This document shows positions 37,582 through 49,813 of a stretch of DNA of 64,000 nucleotides, in pieces; positions within the stretch are counted from its first letter, which is position 1; every line of letters starts with the position of its first letter. The notes beneath the pieces were generated by a model. The model was not told the DNA's origin. It made no database searches and was given only the letters and a program-made list of their open reading frames with translations. Made by a program: the position numbers and the translations under genes. This DNA comes from Eutypella sp. D-1 (Eukaryota; Ascomycota; Sordariomycetes; Xylariales; Diatrypaceae): assembly GCA_023313575.1 (NCBI GenBank), contig JAJTTP010000002.1, positions 1,736,001-1,800,000 of the forward strand. The letters are read 5' to 3'.

Positions 37582-39126
37582 GTCGGCAATGGTTGTGCGT
37601 GGTATGAAATTAGTAAGCCGGGAGTCTTATTTTGTCACACTACAAAGTCAAGTTAGAAATCAAGTACAAATAGTACCAGTGGAAAATAAGCAAGATAGGC
37701 AGGCGCAGAAAGTGGAAATGTGGATTCAAAGGGGGAAAAAAGGACGGAATATGTAGCGACAAATCCCGACAGTGTATCGTATCCATATCGTTGATCCATC
37801 GATGCGTGGGTGCACCGCCAGGAGGCATAATTGACAGTCGGTACCTAGAGCTAGGTATCGACCATGCGCTTGGGGAGTGAGACTCATTTTTCAGCCGACG
37901 CGCAGCCACCAAAAAAGCTCAAGCCCAAATCCTTAAACCAAATGATGTTGTGCATTCACACTGTGGCGGGGACGAGGTTGGAAATGGATATTGGGATGGG
38001 AATGAGAATGGAAACGGGAATGGGAGTTCGACAGCGGATGGAAGGTATCGCGAGCAATATCAATTTGCCCGAGACAAGAAACTTTCCATCTCCCTCCTCC
38101 ATTTTCAATCATAGTAGATATCACTGAATTGATTATCGCTCACCTTGGTGATCCAACCGAATCAAAGCAAGCCTCCTGCAATCCCTCAAGGGTTCCCTCG
38201 AGTTAGGTACCCGACCCTAATCCAAGAACTGGTGGGAAGCGTCTTAGAACGAAGTGATCGTCGTGAATCGCCGCCGTGCTGTCGCCGGTGATCTCGCCGT
38301 GAACCCGGGTGTTCTCCAGTATAATTAAAACGCCAAGCGAATGTATTCGATGGAATGAATTGAATCGAACGCGTTTGGATGCGATGCGATATATCGCGAT
38401 GTGTTGCGATACGATCGGGCCTAGGACGTGGTTGTGCTGAAAGTACAAGGAACGGGGTGAGCAGAGGAAACCTGGATGGATTCGGGTGCGCAGAACAAGC
38501 AGACGAGCAGTCCAGTGGGAAGATAGGGAGGCTTTTCGTCGAGCGCGTCCAACTCTCTCCTCCTTGAAAGTCTTCCCCCCCAAGAAAAGGTATCCGGGAC
38601 TTGAATAAGAACAGACAAGATAGGGCGGGATTAGGATAGGGAGGGTTAGGTCGAAGATCTAGATGATTTAGAGGATTTAGAGCTCTAGGTCAAGGCTTAG
38701 GTCGAGAGGTAAGGCCCGGAGCTGGAGGAGCAAAAGGGGAGAGAGGACCTCAGGGCTGGGGACGGGACGGAATTGTTGTATTGGGGAGAAATTGGAGCTA
38801 ACCTTAGAACCTTCAAAAAAGATAAAAGGTTGGCGTTAAAGGTTTGGTACTTAAACCAAATAGTCAAAAGTAGTATTAGATTAAGTACCCAGGCAAGGAA
38901 GAGGGAAGAGTGTGTGCAGGCAGGTCGGCAATAGCGTAATAGCAGCTACTTAGGTAGGTACCGTAATTGGACTTGACCAGGTTTAGGTAGTTCCAATGCC
39001 ATATACCTACGGATATGTACCTCACTAATACCTACCAGGTAGGTAGGTAATTTAGGTAGGAGGGAAAAGGAGAAGACTAAGCCGACGAAAGGAATAGGAG
39101 AACAAGGACTGATGATAATAATGAGA

Positions 39127-39152
39127 ATAAAAATAAAAATAAAAATAAAAAT
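39127..39152. repeat. AAAAT pentanucleotide repeat
   Basis: About five units of AAAAT in purine-rich upstream DNA. Confidence 0.8.
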
Positions 39153-42100
39153 GAGGATAACAATAAAAAAGGCACGAGAATGAAAATAAAATAAAAATGA
39201 AGCTAGTTAGAGAAAAAAAATAACCCGTGATATGTACGAAGCGGTAGGTATTCTCCTTTATCTTTTTAAATCTTTCCTTTCCTCTGTCTAATGGAAGGAG
39301 GAGGGGGAGGAAATTGGAGCAAGAAGAGAAGGAAAGTTAGGAGGAAGAACCCGTAGAAGCGGCGCAATCAAGAGAGAGAGGAGAGGGAGCAGGAAATTGT
39401 CGAATACGTTCCCTGAGATTCAAAAGATATTGTCAAGAAATCACAGGCCGTACAAAAAAAAAAAAGTGTACTCGTAGCTAGCTGAAGGCCAAAGAGAAGA
39501 AGAGAAGGACCTCGACTTGACGGATCTGTCAAGTGAGTTGTTTGGAGAAGGAAGATTGATGATCTTGTTGTTGATGATGATGGTAACGATAAAGAGAGGT
39601 TCGTAGGTTAAGGGAAGGGGGAAGATCAATCAGTTCCAAAAGCCCCAATTAATTACCTACTGTAGGTACCTACGCAAGTACTGTGTACTGTTACTTCCAA
39701 ATGTATGTACATACAAGATCTCCAAGTTTGCGGGAAAGCCTCTATGAAATGAGCAAATGAAGGCCCAATGGTAAGTGGTGACTGGTACTTCTTGGTATCG
39801 ATTGTGCCCACCTGAGTATGCAATTACAGTATCTACCTCTTAAGTACCTAGGTAGTTATGTGTGTAGTAGAAATACCTACAGAACTACCACACTCAGGTA
39901 ATTGGAACTCTGGAAGGTAATACATTACATCTATGTAAAGTGTGCAGCACAAACCACCAATAACAGCAGAAACTCCTAGACATTTGGATAACGGCTTCCA
40001 CCTGGCCTTGGCTGGCTTGGCCTAGGCAAGGTCCCCATGCTTGGCCGCTAAGGCAATGTGATAGACGCACATGTACATGGCATGTAGGCAAGTAGGCTCT
40101 CTTTAGTCCTTTTCCTCGAGCCCTCAATTACGTACAGTAGCTAGCGAAAACTTTAAAAAGGCTGAAGCAATCCTAACTACTAATATAGCAAAGGCCCCGG
40201 AACTCCATCCCGTACAGGTACATGCGAAATGAAATTGCGCAGAGAAAGCCAGCAAGATGAGGCACAGATCAGCTGGCTGGGGTGGTCCGAAACCCTGCGA
40301 TTATTAGGACTCGCCCGGCATTATTGATTAACGATTATGTACAGTTAGACTGTGAAGATAACGCTTCCATATATCCGTTAAAATTTATGACCAATCATAC
40401 TACCCAGCACGGTGTGCCTGCGGGGCTATTCTCCGGGTACCTGTCAAGTTATTTAATTTGCACTAAATAGATCTGGGTTAGTGCATAGTCGGATAGTTAA
40501 AAGGCCGGAGAAGGTACCGCGATCCAGGGCTTGTAAGGTCTGCTGTATAAAAATCAGTAAAGAGACCAACTATGCAGCCGCATATTTAATATGTATATAC
40601 ATGTGCGTGTTATAAGCTATGTATGCAATTAGAGATTATGAGGTCACTGGCAAATAATTATCCTAAGGGTACCTAGCAGAACCCAGGCAAAGCATTTGCC
40701 ATTTCAGCTACTGCTTGCCTGCCTGCGATTACCGGATATCGGTTGGCCATATCGGGGGAATACCAGAAAAGCTATATGCCCAAAGTAGGCTAGTAAGCTA
40801 GATAATGTAATAAAACTCCCCACTAACACTTCTTAGTGGCCGCAGGTTTCAGATTAGACTAACCCACTTGGTCCTACAATGAACTAAACGGTCACTTCTC
40901 AATAACCCCGTAGGTACTTGTACTTGCACCTAGCTTCATCGACCCGACTACACCTCTTATTAAAGCTCCTTATAATATTCACATCGTTCCCATCTTAAAA
41001 GGACCTCGGGAATGAGAGGGACTCGATGACCTGGCTGAGGGGAAGGTAACCTTAAGGCCGAGCTTCCTCCTAATGACATCGTCGCCATGCCCTACATACG
41101 CTACCACCCCAGATAATGTAGGTATTCATGTTGGGTATATCTAGATTGCGGCCTCCTTCAAAAACCCAGAACATGGATATTCCAGGGGGAGGGGGGCATG
41201 GCTTTGGCTTTGACTTTCTAATCTGCCCGGGCCAGTCTTGTTATTGAATACATGAGGAAATAAGAATGAATCCACCACATCCTCTCCCGAAGACGGGTCC
41301 TGTCCAGTCTAACCCCCGGCTCCCAGCATTCATTCCCAGCGCAAACACAGGTAGTAAGTAAGGCCTTACTACTAACTCTACCACTAGTAAGCCCGGGGGG
41401 TCAACTACCTAAATACTAATGAAGGGACCCATCGCCCCAACACTACAAGTACCCGTGAACAGTGAGTGGTACATGTTTCCGACCTTCCATCCCCCCACTG
41501 CGTATTAAGAATTAAGAACCCGGCGCGACCGTGGCCGCGGTAAGGAAAGCGGATCAGAATGGGGGGGATGACGGCCGATGGGGTGTAAGGATTGAAGACT
41601 GCATATGTATGTAGAACTAAACTATAAAACCAAACCACCCAAACCACCCAGCAATCCACGACAGTCGCTACAAAGTCTTACTTAAAACGGGCGCATGCCC
41701 TGGTCCCTGGCACCCACCGTGGGCCGGGCCAGTCGAATGCGACAGTGGCGACATGGCCATCTGATTGGTCGCGTTGGCGCCCGCGGGAGAGTGACGGTGG
41801 GAGTTCCTGGTTGGGGGGTTGGGTACGCTGGTAGTTAGTGGTATGTAGCGGCCGCGGTGGTGGTGGTGGTAGGCTTGTGGTGGACTTTCTGCCTCCGCCT
41901 GGTTTGGCCCCCCCAATCTCCTCTTCGTCGGCCGTCGTTACTCACAGCAGCCCATCAGCCTACATCTGACTTGCTTGCTTACCAGTCTGCCTGCGTGGAC
42001 CTTTTGCGCACATCCCATTTTTGGGGGTCGGTTGCTGCGCCCGTGGAGGAGCGGGGGGGAAGGGTGGAGGGCAAGGCAAGAAGGCGAAACAGGAACGGAC

Positions 42101-42689
42101 GGTTTGTAGAACAGCTAACCAACGAGCTTCTCTCCCGTCCTGCCCTACCTAACCGGCCAACCGCAACCGCAGCGCGCGAGGAACTTGTACCTACCTACGA
42201 TGTCACCCAGGCAGGTCCACGCGTACGTCCCGTCCCTGTAAGCTGGCCTTACTGGTAGGTAGGCTTGGATTGTAGTTAGTGTAGAGCTAGGCGCCAAGAA
42301 AAGAGGCGTTGGTCGCCGCCGCTGCAAGGAGGCGGCTCACGTGTAAGGAGGATGCAAAATGGACGTGTCGGGCCCATTGCGGTGTCGCCCCAGCCGAGAC
42401 AGCCAACTGCGTGCGCCCGGTAAGGCAGCAAGACTCGTTTCTCCTGGCATCTAGATGTCCAACTGCCGTGCTCGGCCGCTGAAGTCAACGTGGACGGTGT
42501 ACATAGCCGTGCATCGGTCGGCCGAATCCCGATTCTCCCTGCTCTGGGCTCTACAACCGAGTTTCAATTCCCAGCCATATATAATTTTACGACTATATAT
42601 CTAGGTATCGCGAGCGCGATGTCCCCCATGGTGATCAATCACGCAAGGCTTCATTATAGCAGTAATAGGCAGTTGGTAATGGTAAAAGG

Positions 42690-42712
42690 TTTTTTTTTTT
42701 TTTTTTTTTTTT
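42690..42712. repeat. T23 homopolymer
   Basis: About 260 bp upstream of the kinase-like gene start. Confidence 0.85.
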
Positions 42713-42800
42713 CCTTTTCAGCCACCGAAATGCGGCGTAATCTGGTCTCCATGACAAGTGTGTTAGACAAAGAGAAATAATACTTCAACCGATGAACAAC

Positions 42801-42840
42801 GGAAGCGGAAGCGCAAGCGGAAGCGCAAGCGTAAGCGGGA
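42801..42840. repeat. GGAAGC/GCAAGC hexanucleotide repeat
   Basis: Six to seven imperfect hexamer units, about 130 bp upstream of the kinase-like ATG and probably within its leader or promoter. Confidence 0.75.
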
Positions 42841-42971
42841 GTCCTTTGTCAAGGCGATGTCCGCCTCACCGAGAATTAGCGGGCTTGATGTCAATGGAGA
42901 CAAGATGAATTTGGAGTGAATATATTCGAAAGTAAATAGTTTCAGGCACCGACACGAGCCCTGATAAAATC

Positions 42972-44412
42972 ATGCGCCGATTCAGCGACATTGGAGCAGG
43001 CCGGCGCGGGTCTCGAGCACCCGGGGAGCGGCCGGTGGTGCCGACGGGTTCCACGGATGCCCAGTTCGAGATGGAGGGCTGGGCGCGGACGGTGGCGAAC
43101 TACTTCACGAACGAGAGGTACAGCTTCGTGCGGGCTCTGGGCGAAGGGGCCCAAGGGCAGGCGATGCTGGTCAACGAGCGGGATGAGGTGGGCCGGCTAT
43201 TGCGCCGGGTGGTCGTCAAGTCCGCCGTCGACACCTTCTACGATCAGGACATACAGGACGAGGCCGACGCGCTCAAAAGGTTCCGAGGCTGCGCCCACAT
43301 CGCCCAGATCATCGCCCTCGAATCCATCGCGGGAGACGGCCACGATGACGGCGAAGAAGATCCCTACGGGGGCAGGGGATTGTTTGGTATGCGCTCACCC
43401 CACGCCCCGCGCCCCGTCCTCGTCCTTGAGTACTTCCCAAATGGAACAATCTTCGACCTAAGCATGCGAATACGGGATACGGGCGCGTCGATTCCGGAAC
43501 GTCTCCTGTGGTATATAATACTATGTCGTAAGTGAAATCCAAGCCCCGAGCCTCCGAGGCGGCGTCGATGGGCAATACATGCCGGTTTATTTGGAATAAG
43601 GCCGCTATTAGCTGACAGTTCGATCAACACCGCGTCAGTCGCGCGAGCCGCAACCGGGATGGCTTATCCACCAGGGTACGAGAACCGGCCGTTAAATGAG
43701 AGTGTCCCGATTAGGACAGAAACAATACCCCCCGGCGCCACGCCGCTCAGTTTCGCCCACAACGATTTGCACGAGGGCAACGTCGGGATAGGAGAGTTGG
43801 AGCCGGGCTCCGATGAACATAGTATTTGTCCCATTATCAAGGTGCGTGTTCCATGCCAGGGAGAAGGGAAAAAATCAGCATAGGGGCCGTCGCTAGTGAG
43901 CCTAACCAGCTTGTAGGTTTTCGATTTCGGTACTGCAAGGATGATACCAACTCATCCTTAGTAAGGACCCCATGAACCATCATCAGGCAGAGGTCGTTTT
44001 TCAGATCATGGTTTTACTAACCACCCGTGCAGTTACGGTGAAGAATCCGGAATACATTTTAACTTACTTCAATCCGGAGATGTTAGTCGCCCCAAGTATC
44101 TAACAGCGGCCGACGTGTCAGGGATATCTGCTTACCTACTCTACGTCCCCTCATCAGATTATTCGGGACCTGGAAGCGGCCGGCCGAAAGCCCAATAGAG
44201 ACCGAAGTTTCAAACTAAAGATCCTGATCGCAAATATGACGCAAACCGGTTTTGGCAGACCCGTGTCGTTGGAAGATGTCATTCAGTCCTGCACGGAGGC
44301 CCTCGCTGCGATGCCAACAACGTTCGAGGAGTATGACGCCACGCTAGAGCGGTTCGTGCTGGAATACGTCTTTAACGCCGAGTACCTTCAAGAGAAACGT
44401 CATAGTGTATGA
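42972..44412 (+). CDS. Divergent fungal protein-kinase-like protein
   Basis: Predicted exons 42972..43527, 43639..43841, 43917..43960, 44033..44081 and 44158..44412 give 368 residues. Kinase marks: glycine loop LGEGAQGQ (56-63), lysine 83 in RRVVVKSA, hinge region VLVLEYFPNGT, catalytic loop SFAHNDLHEGNVGIG (Asp228, Asn233) and metal-binding DFG in KVFDFGTA (256-258). The HRD arginine is replaced by Asn (HND). The domain is followed by a C-lobe ending near LQEKRHSV. It belongs to the large poorly characterised set of fungus-specific kinases often expanded in filamentous ascomycetes; the substrate is unknown. The last acceptor is ambiguous: 44121 would make a 40-bp intron and add 12 residues. 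I chose 44157, giving 76 bp. Confidence 0.72.
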
Positions 44413-45441
44413 ACTCCCATGGAACGCATACCGGGGCGTCTAAGGCCAGGGACACTCTAGGTAACGAACAATGACGGGATCCGTTTACGGTTGATCTAGC
44501 AAGCCAGCCTACATCCATGTTTAAGATCGTCCAGCAGGGGGGGGAGAAGGGGGGTTGCTGTGAGTTGACCACCGAGCTAGAAGAGCATCGAGAAGGACCT
44601 CACAAACCTTGTTTATAAAGTAAATCACGTTGAAAACATTCAATGCATATATCTACCTAGGTAGTGCATATTCAGTCTTATCGCACGGGCATATTGAGCA
44701 CCTATAAATGGTTCATCGCCCAAAGTACCTAGGTATGCTTCCAAAAGCGGAAATTCGGTTATAGCGATAAGCTCTGCTTTTCCGGGGAACCCTATTACCC
44801 CAAGCAGCCCCAAGTTAGAAAACGTCTTTGGAGAGTGGGGCTCTTGTATTCGCTGGTGTCCAATCATCGAGGATTATTACAGGTAGTATTATTTGAACCT
44901 CGGGCAACTCGGAGCTTTGTGTAGTGTGGGTTTTCACATGCCTGCACTTGCACTTGCATTTTGCAGTTGACAGACTGCTGAGGTCATACCTCCTACTTAA
45001 ACCACTAATTGAATTAACGAGTGGGCGTCGCGTGTAATGTGTACCCGGTATATGCGAATCATCATACTTTACACTTCTACACTTCTACACTTCTACACTT
45101 CAACACCCCTTCGCATACTTCCCACACTTCTCATTCCTTGCAACCTCCAGCCTTTTACATCCATATATAGTAATAATTCCCTACGTGACTTTTTTATTCT
45201 TTTCGTATATTAAATACAGGAGTCCTGACTAGCTGACATAGATGGTACTGTGCAACATTAGCATAACTATTATCTCGATTATACGGAGGGGATGTCAAGT
45301 GATCAAATAACTGAATCAAGACATCAACAAACCTTCTGCCAATGGCACGCCCTTCGCTTCTCTGCGACAACACCGTGTGAAGTCAACCTCTAGCTGCCGC
45401 CTCTTCCACCTCTGCCACCGCCCTTCCATGAGCTCGAGACC
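44413..45441. other. Intergenic, 1 kb
   Basis: Has a TACCTAGGTAG copy near 44654, and an 8-bp tandem repeat (45068-45103) followed by CT-rich sequence that probably forms the promoter and leader of the ABC transporter gene. No gene seen. Confidence 0.5.
45068..45103 (+). repeat. Tandem 8-bp repeat, unit TACACTTC
   Basis: About four and a half units, roughly 340 bp upstream of the ABCD transporter ATG. Confidence 0.85.
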
Positions 45442-48153
45442 ATGGCGGTCCAGTCAACACTCCGTCATTCGGCGTCCGAAGACTTCCTCGTCGCTTTCAT
45501 CAACAAATACACGAATCTCGCGCGCGACCGTATACGCAAGACCTCCCGTCGTACCAAGATACTCGCCACTTTAATTCTCGCCACCTCGATAATCCTTGGT
45601 GCCGAGGGTGGCCGGAGATGGTGGAAGCGGAAAAGTCGCGAGAGGGAGCAGGGTCGGAAGCTCGTGCGCACCAACTCCTGGCTCTTCAACAAGGATGGCT
45701 CGCGCACTATATACGTCCCCTACAAGGATGCCACATCCAAGGTTGTCATCCGTCCTACGAAACCCCTGACCTTCGAGGCGCATCGCCGACTCTTTCTCAA
45801 CCCTCCAAAGGTGTCCGGCCTTAGCGATGGCACCGTCCCCTCAGCCCAGACTAAGCCGGGCCTTAACCTGGCGTTCCTGCACCAGTTCTTGAGCTTGATG
45901 AGTATTATGATCCCTCGGTGGACGAGTAAGGAAGCAGGCCTCTTGGTTAGCCACGGCGCATTCCTCATGCTGCGTACATATCTGTCTCTAGTCGTTGCTC
46001 GGCTTGATGGTGAGATTGTCCGCGATCTAGTTGCCGGCAATGGGAAGCTATTCCTTTGGGGAATTGTCAAGGTAAGCAATCGCCAAGAAACTTCCGATAT
46101 ACCAACACGTTGCTTACTTCTTGACCTTAGTGGTGCGGACTTGGAGGGTTCGCCTCGTATACAAATTCTATGATCAAGTACCTTGAGTCAAAGGTGTCGA
46201 TTGCCTTCCGAACACGTCTAACACGATATATCCACGATCTATACCTCAACGACAACCTTAATTACTATAAGCTCTCTAATTTGGATGGTGGTGTTGGCCA
46301 GGGCGCTGACCAGTTCATCACCCAAGACCTGACGCTCTTCTGCGCGTCTGCTGCTAACCTCTACTCGTCGCTCGGAAAACCATTTGTGGATCTCTGCGTC
46401 TTCAATTATCAACTCTACCGCTCACTGGGACCTCTGGCATTGACTGGGCTTCTAAGCAACTATTTCCTAACGGCGAGTATCCTTCGACGAATGTCGCCCC
46501 CATTTGGCAAGCTCAAGGCCGTTGAAGGTCGCAAAGAAGGCGATTTTAGAAGCCTCCATGCGCGCCTGATCGCAAACGCAGAGGAAGTTGCCTTCTATGG
46601 TGGCGCCGAGATGGAGAAGGGGTTCCTAAATAAAGAGTTCAAATCTCTGAAGACCTGGATGGAGGGCATCTACATGCTTAAGATTCGGTACAATATTCTC
46701 GAGGACTTCATCCTGAAGTACAGCTGGAGCGCCTACGGATATCTGCTTTCATCGCTACCTGTTTTCCTGCCGGCTTGGGGTGGACTAGGAGGTGCGAGTG
46801 AACTGGGTGGTAGCGGCGAGAACGGTGGCCGCGAGCGGAATCGCATGAAGGACTTCATTACCAACAAACGTCTCATGCTGTCTCTGGCTGATGCCGGCGG
46901 CAGAATGATGTATTCCATCAAAGATCTCGCCGAGCTGGCTGGCTACACGAGCCGGGTCTACACGCTCATCGCAACGCTACATCGGGTCCACGCTAATGCA
47001 TACTTCCCGTTGCCCACGGGTAATGAATTGTACTCTCTCTCCGACGTCCAGGGAACTATCCAAAAGGGCTTCGACGGCGTAAGACTCGAGCATGTCCCGA
47101 TCGTCGCGCCTGGCCTCTGGCCGCAAGGTGGCGATGTACTGATAGAATCGCTCTCCATGGTCGTCCGGCGGGGCGAGCACTTGCTTATTTCCGGCTCCAA
47201 CGGCATCGGGAAGAGCGCGATCTCGAGAGTGCTGGCGGGCCTGTGGCCGGTATACCGCGGGCTAGTGAGCCGGCCAAAGTCCGTCGGGGAGGACGGCATC
47301 ATGTTCCTGCCGCAGCGGCCGTACCTGACAGTAGGCACGTTGCGCGACCAGGTAATCTACCCGGACGGCGAGGTGAACATGCGGACGAAGCGCAAGGGCG
47401 AGGACGACCTCCAGCGCGTGCTCGACGCCGCCCGCCTCGGCTACCTCCCCGACCGCGAGGGCGGTTGGGACACCCGCAAGGAGTGGAAGGATATCCTCAG
47501 TGGCGGCGAGAAGCAGCGTGTCGGCATCGCCCGCCTGCTGTATCATGAGCCGCAGTACGCCATCATCGATGAGGGGACCAGTGCCGTTTCCAGTGATGTC
47601 GAGGGTCTGCTGTACGAGACGTGCAAGGAGAGAGGTATCAGTAAGTTATGCCTCCACCTATCGGTCCACCTATCTAATCATCTTCGTCCCCACCCCCCAA
47701 CTTAAGAACTTCCTCGTGACTAACATATACAAAACAGCGCTAATCACCATTTCGACGCGCGCGTCGCTCAAGAAGTACCACACGTACAACCTGGCGCTGG
47801 GGACGGGGGACCAGGGCGATGAGTGGGAGTTCGAGCGCATCGGCACGGAGCGCGAGAAGCTACACGTCGAGCGCGAGCTCCAGGAGCTCCGCGAGCGTCT
47901 CGCCCAGGTCGAGGACTGGAAGCGCCGCCGCGACGAGATCGACCGCGAGCTCGCCCAGGTCTGGATTGAGGGCGCCGAGCCCCTTGCGCCCCCACCCTAC
48001 GCTGCCGCTGTTGATGAGGCGCCCGCGGGTGGAGAGGCCCCGGTGGAAGCGGAGATCGAGAAGGCGGTTGAGGCTGGTGAGCGGGAGCAAGGAGTGGAGG
48101 GAGAAAGCTACGTCACAGCTGAAGTTGAGGCCGCACAGGTCGAGTCCCAGTGA
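45442..48153 (+). CDS. ABCD-type peroxisomal long-chain fatty-acyl ABC half-transporter (Pxa-like)
   Basis: Exons 45442..46071, 46131..47640 and 47738..48153 (introns 59 and 97 bp; phases 0 and 1) give 851 residues. The N-terminal half is an ABCD transmembrane domain: SEDFLVAFINKYTNLARDRI, RTYLSLVVARLDGEIVRDLV, the EAA-like motif NAEEVAFYGG and several long helices. The nucleotide-binding domain has Walker A GSNGIGKS (565-572), signature LSGGEKQ (666-672) and Walker B ending IIDEG (Asp690, Glu691), then ITLITISTRASLKKYHTYNL, the family's H-loop region. The C-terminus is a charged coiled coil (ERELQELRERLAQVEDWKRR) and an acidic Ala/Glu tail, as in fungal Pxa1/Pxa2. These half-transporters dimerise in the peroxisome membrane and import very-long or long-chain acyl-CoA for beta-oxidation. 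Whether this is the Pxa1 or Pxa2 orthologue I cannot say. Confidence 0.93.
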
Positions 48154-49813
48154 ACGCGCAATCTGTATGGTGGGTGCAAGGAACAGGCACTTGGTCTACT
48201 GTGATGCTGTATTATATATAGGGTGTATAACCCGGTGCACAATCGTGCCCGACGTACCCGTTCTCAATCTTACCAGCTGGTTGGCGATGCTACCGTACGT
48301 ATGTAAGACATTGTATGTGACTGACTAACTTCCTGTCTGCGGACCGTGCGCTGTAATTTAAACCGCTCGCCGTTTTGTGTGCCCTAATATTCGGTAAAAT
48401 AAACGAATCGCACAAAAACTAAAAGTTGATGATGGATCAAAAACAAACTCCGTCGCGAGCTCCTAATGGAGGGACACGAGCAAGAAAATGACCAGCACAG
48501 AGATCACGGTCCCGGAGACGCCACTATCTTACGCACTGCATGGACCTTATCATCGATACCCTGTACTGTATGCTAGTCGATTCAACTTGCTGAAGTGAAG
48601 TTTTCCGATGCTCGTCTCTATCATTGTGATTCATCGATCGCCTTCCGTTCCCATCCTGTGTTTTGGTGATCGTTCGTCTTTGGCAAAGAACTGCTTAGGC
48701 GTTAGTAGGGAATCTATGTAGTGAAATGCTACGCTCGTTCGGTATCCGTGAGCTGGAAGATCACATATACGTGGAGGCAGAGGAACAGACTGGTCGGCTA
48801 CGGCGAAAGTGAGAAATAAGAATGTAACAAACTTGCTTCACAGTAGATAAATGGTGTTTAGATACCGTCTACGTTCCAAAGATCAGAGGCGCTACTTCTT
48901 CTCTGCGCCCGGGCACACACTATTGATTTTGAATCTCAATTAGCAGGTTAGACAGAAAGTATTGCGGATGTAGCTCATGATCCCTTTCGTGGAAATCTTT
49001 TACGGCGGTGATTAGCTGTTTAGATCATACACAGCATTGATGATCAGTTTAATATTGCCTCGAACTCGACTTTGGTCTTCATAAAAGTGGGACACTGAGC
49101 CGAAGCCCCAGAAATCCCGACCCTCGGGATTTAGTGGGTTCATTTAGTGGGCCGCACTCGGTAACGTCCGCCTACTAAGTATGTATGTAAAAGGGGGATG
49201 TGGGTCCGGCTGTTCCAACCCGACGTCAGATGTCAGAATATACAGACATTCACATGCTTGTTAAGCAAATCAATGCAGACATATCACGATAAATACATTA
49301 CGATAGTTTCCAATATAGTATCGGGCAAAGCATAGAATGCATTGATGAAAGTGTGAGTCTGATCATTAATGTCTCTACATTCCGTGGCTCACTCTGTAAG
49401 TCTTATGATAAGAAGAGGAGCGCCTAGCCAAGTACAGGAAATGAATTTATCCAATTGCATGCGTATAAAGTGCCCTACTGTTATCCTCTCAATATCAAAT
49501 CCAAAAATAAGCACAGTCTGATTCCCTGTCCTCCTGCCATCCTCCCAATGTCAAATCCAGCGATAAGCACAGTGTGGTTCCCCTAATTACGTTAGCAATG
49601 TTCTCCAAGTCCACGATCTACCACCAAATTCCCTTCACGTACCTTATGCCCAAATACTGTCCCATTTCACTTCCAAGAGATGAGTGTAGTTTAGTTTCTC
49701 CTGGAGCTCTGTTGCATCCTGACTTCCTTCTCCAGCTGACCCAGAACCGAGACCATCTTGTCAAGCTGATAGAGACCCGTGTACATCTCCGAGTTGACCA
49801 GTCGGGGCCCGTT
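48154..49813. other. Intergenic, 1.7 kb, between convergent genes
   Basis: No supported gene. The short frame at 49574-49819 overlaps the 3' end of the next minus-strand gene and was rejected. A near-duplicate pair of about 50 bp (AATATCAAATCCA near 49491 and AATGTCAAATCCA near 49548, each followed by ATAAGCACAGT) is present. Confidence 0.45.

Larger units (their letters stand above)
37582..42971. other. Long divergent intergenic region, 5.4 kb
   Basis: Upstream of both the Psr1-like gene (minus) and the kinase gene (plus). 38600-39420 is strongly purine-rich on plus (pyrimidine-rich on the minus strand), consistent with a long leader or promoter of the phosphatase gene; a possible leader-intron acceptor TTTCAG lies near 38438 on minus. 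It also has an AAAAT repeat (39127-39152), TACCTAGGTA/GGTAGGTA copies (38950-39060, 39650-39860), T23 (42690-42712) and a GGAAGC/GCAAGC repeat (42801-42840). The 134-codon frame at 41857-42258 was not accepted. Confidence 0.5.

Noticed and set aside
41857..42258. 134-codon plus-strand frame
   Set aside because: Arises in GC-rich DNA with an opposing frame of similar length; no family resemblance.
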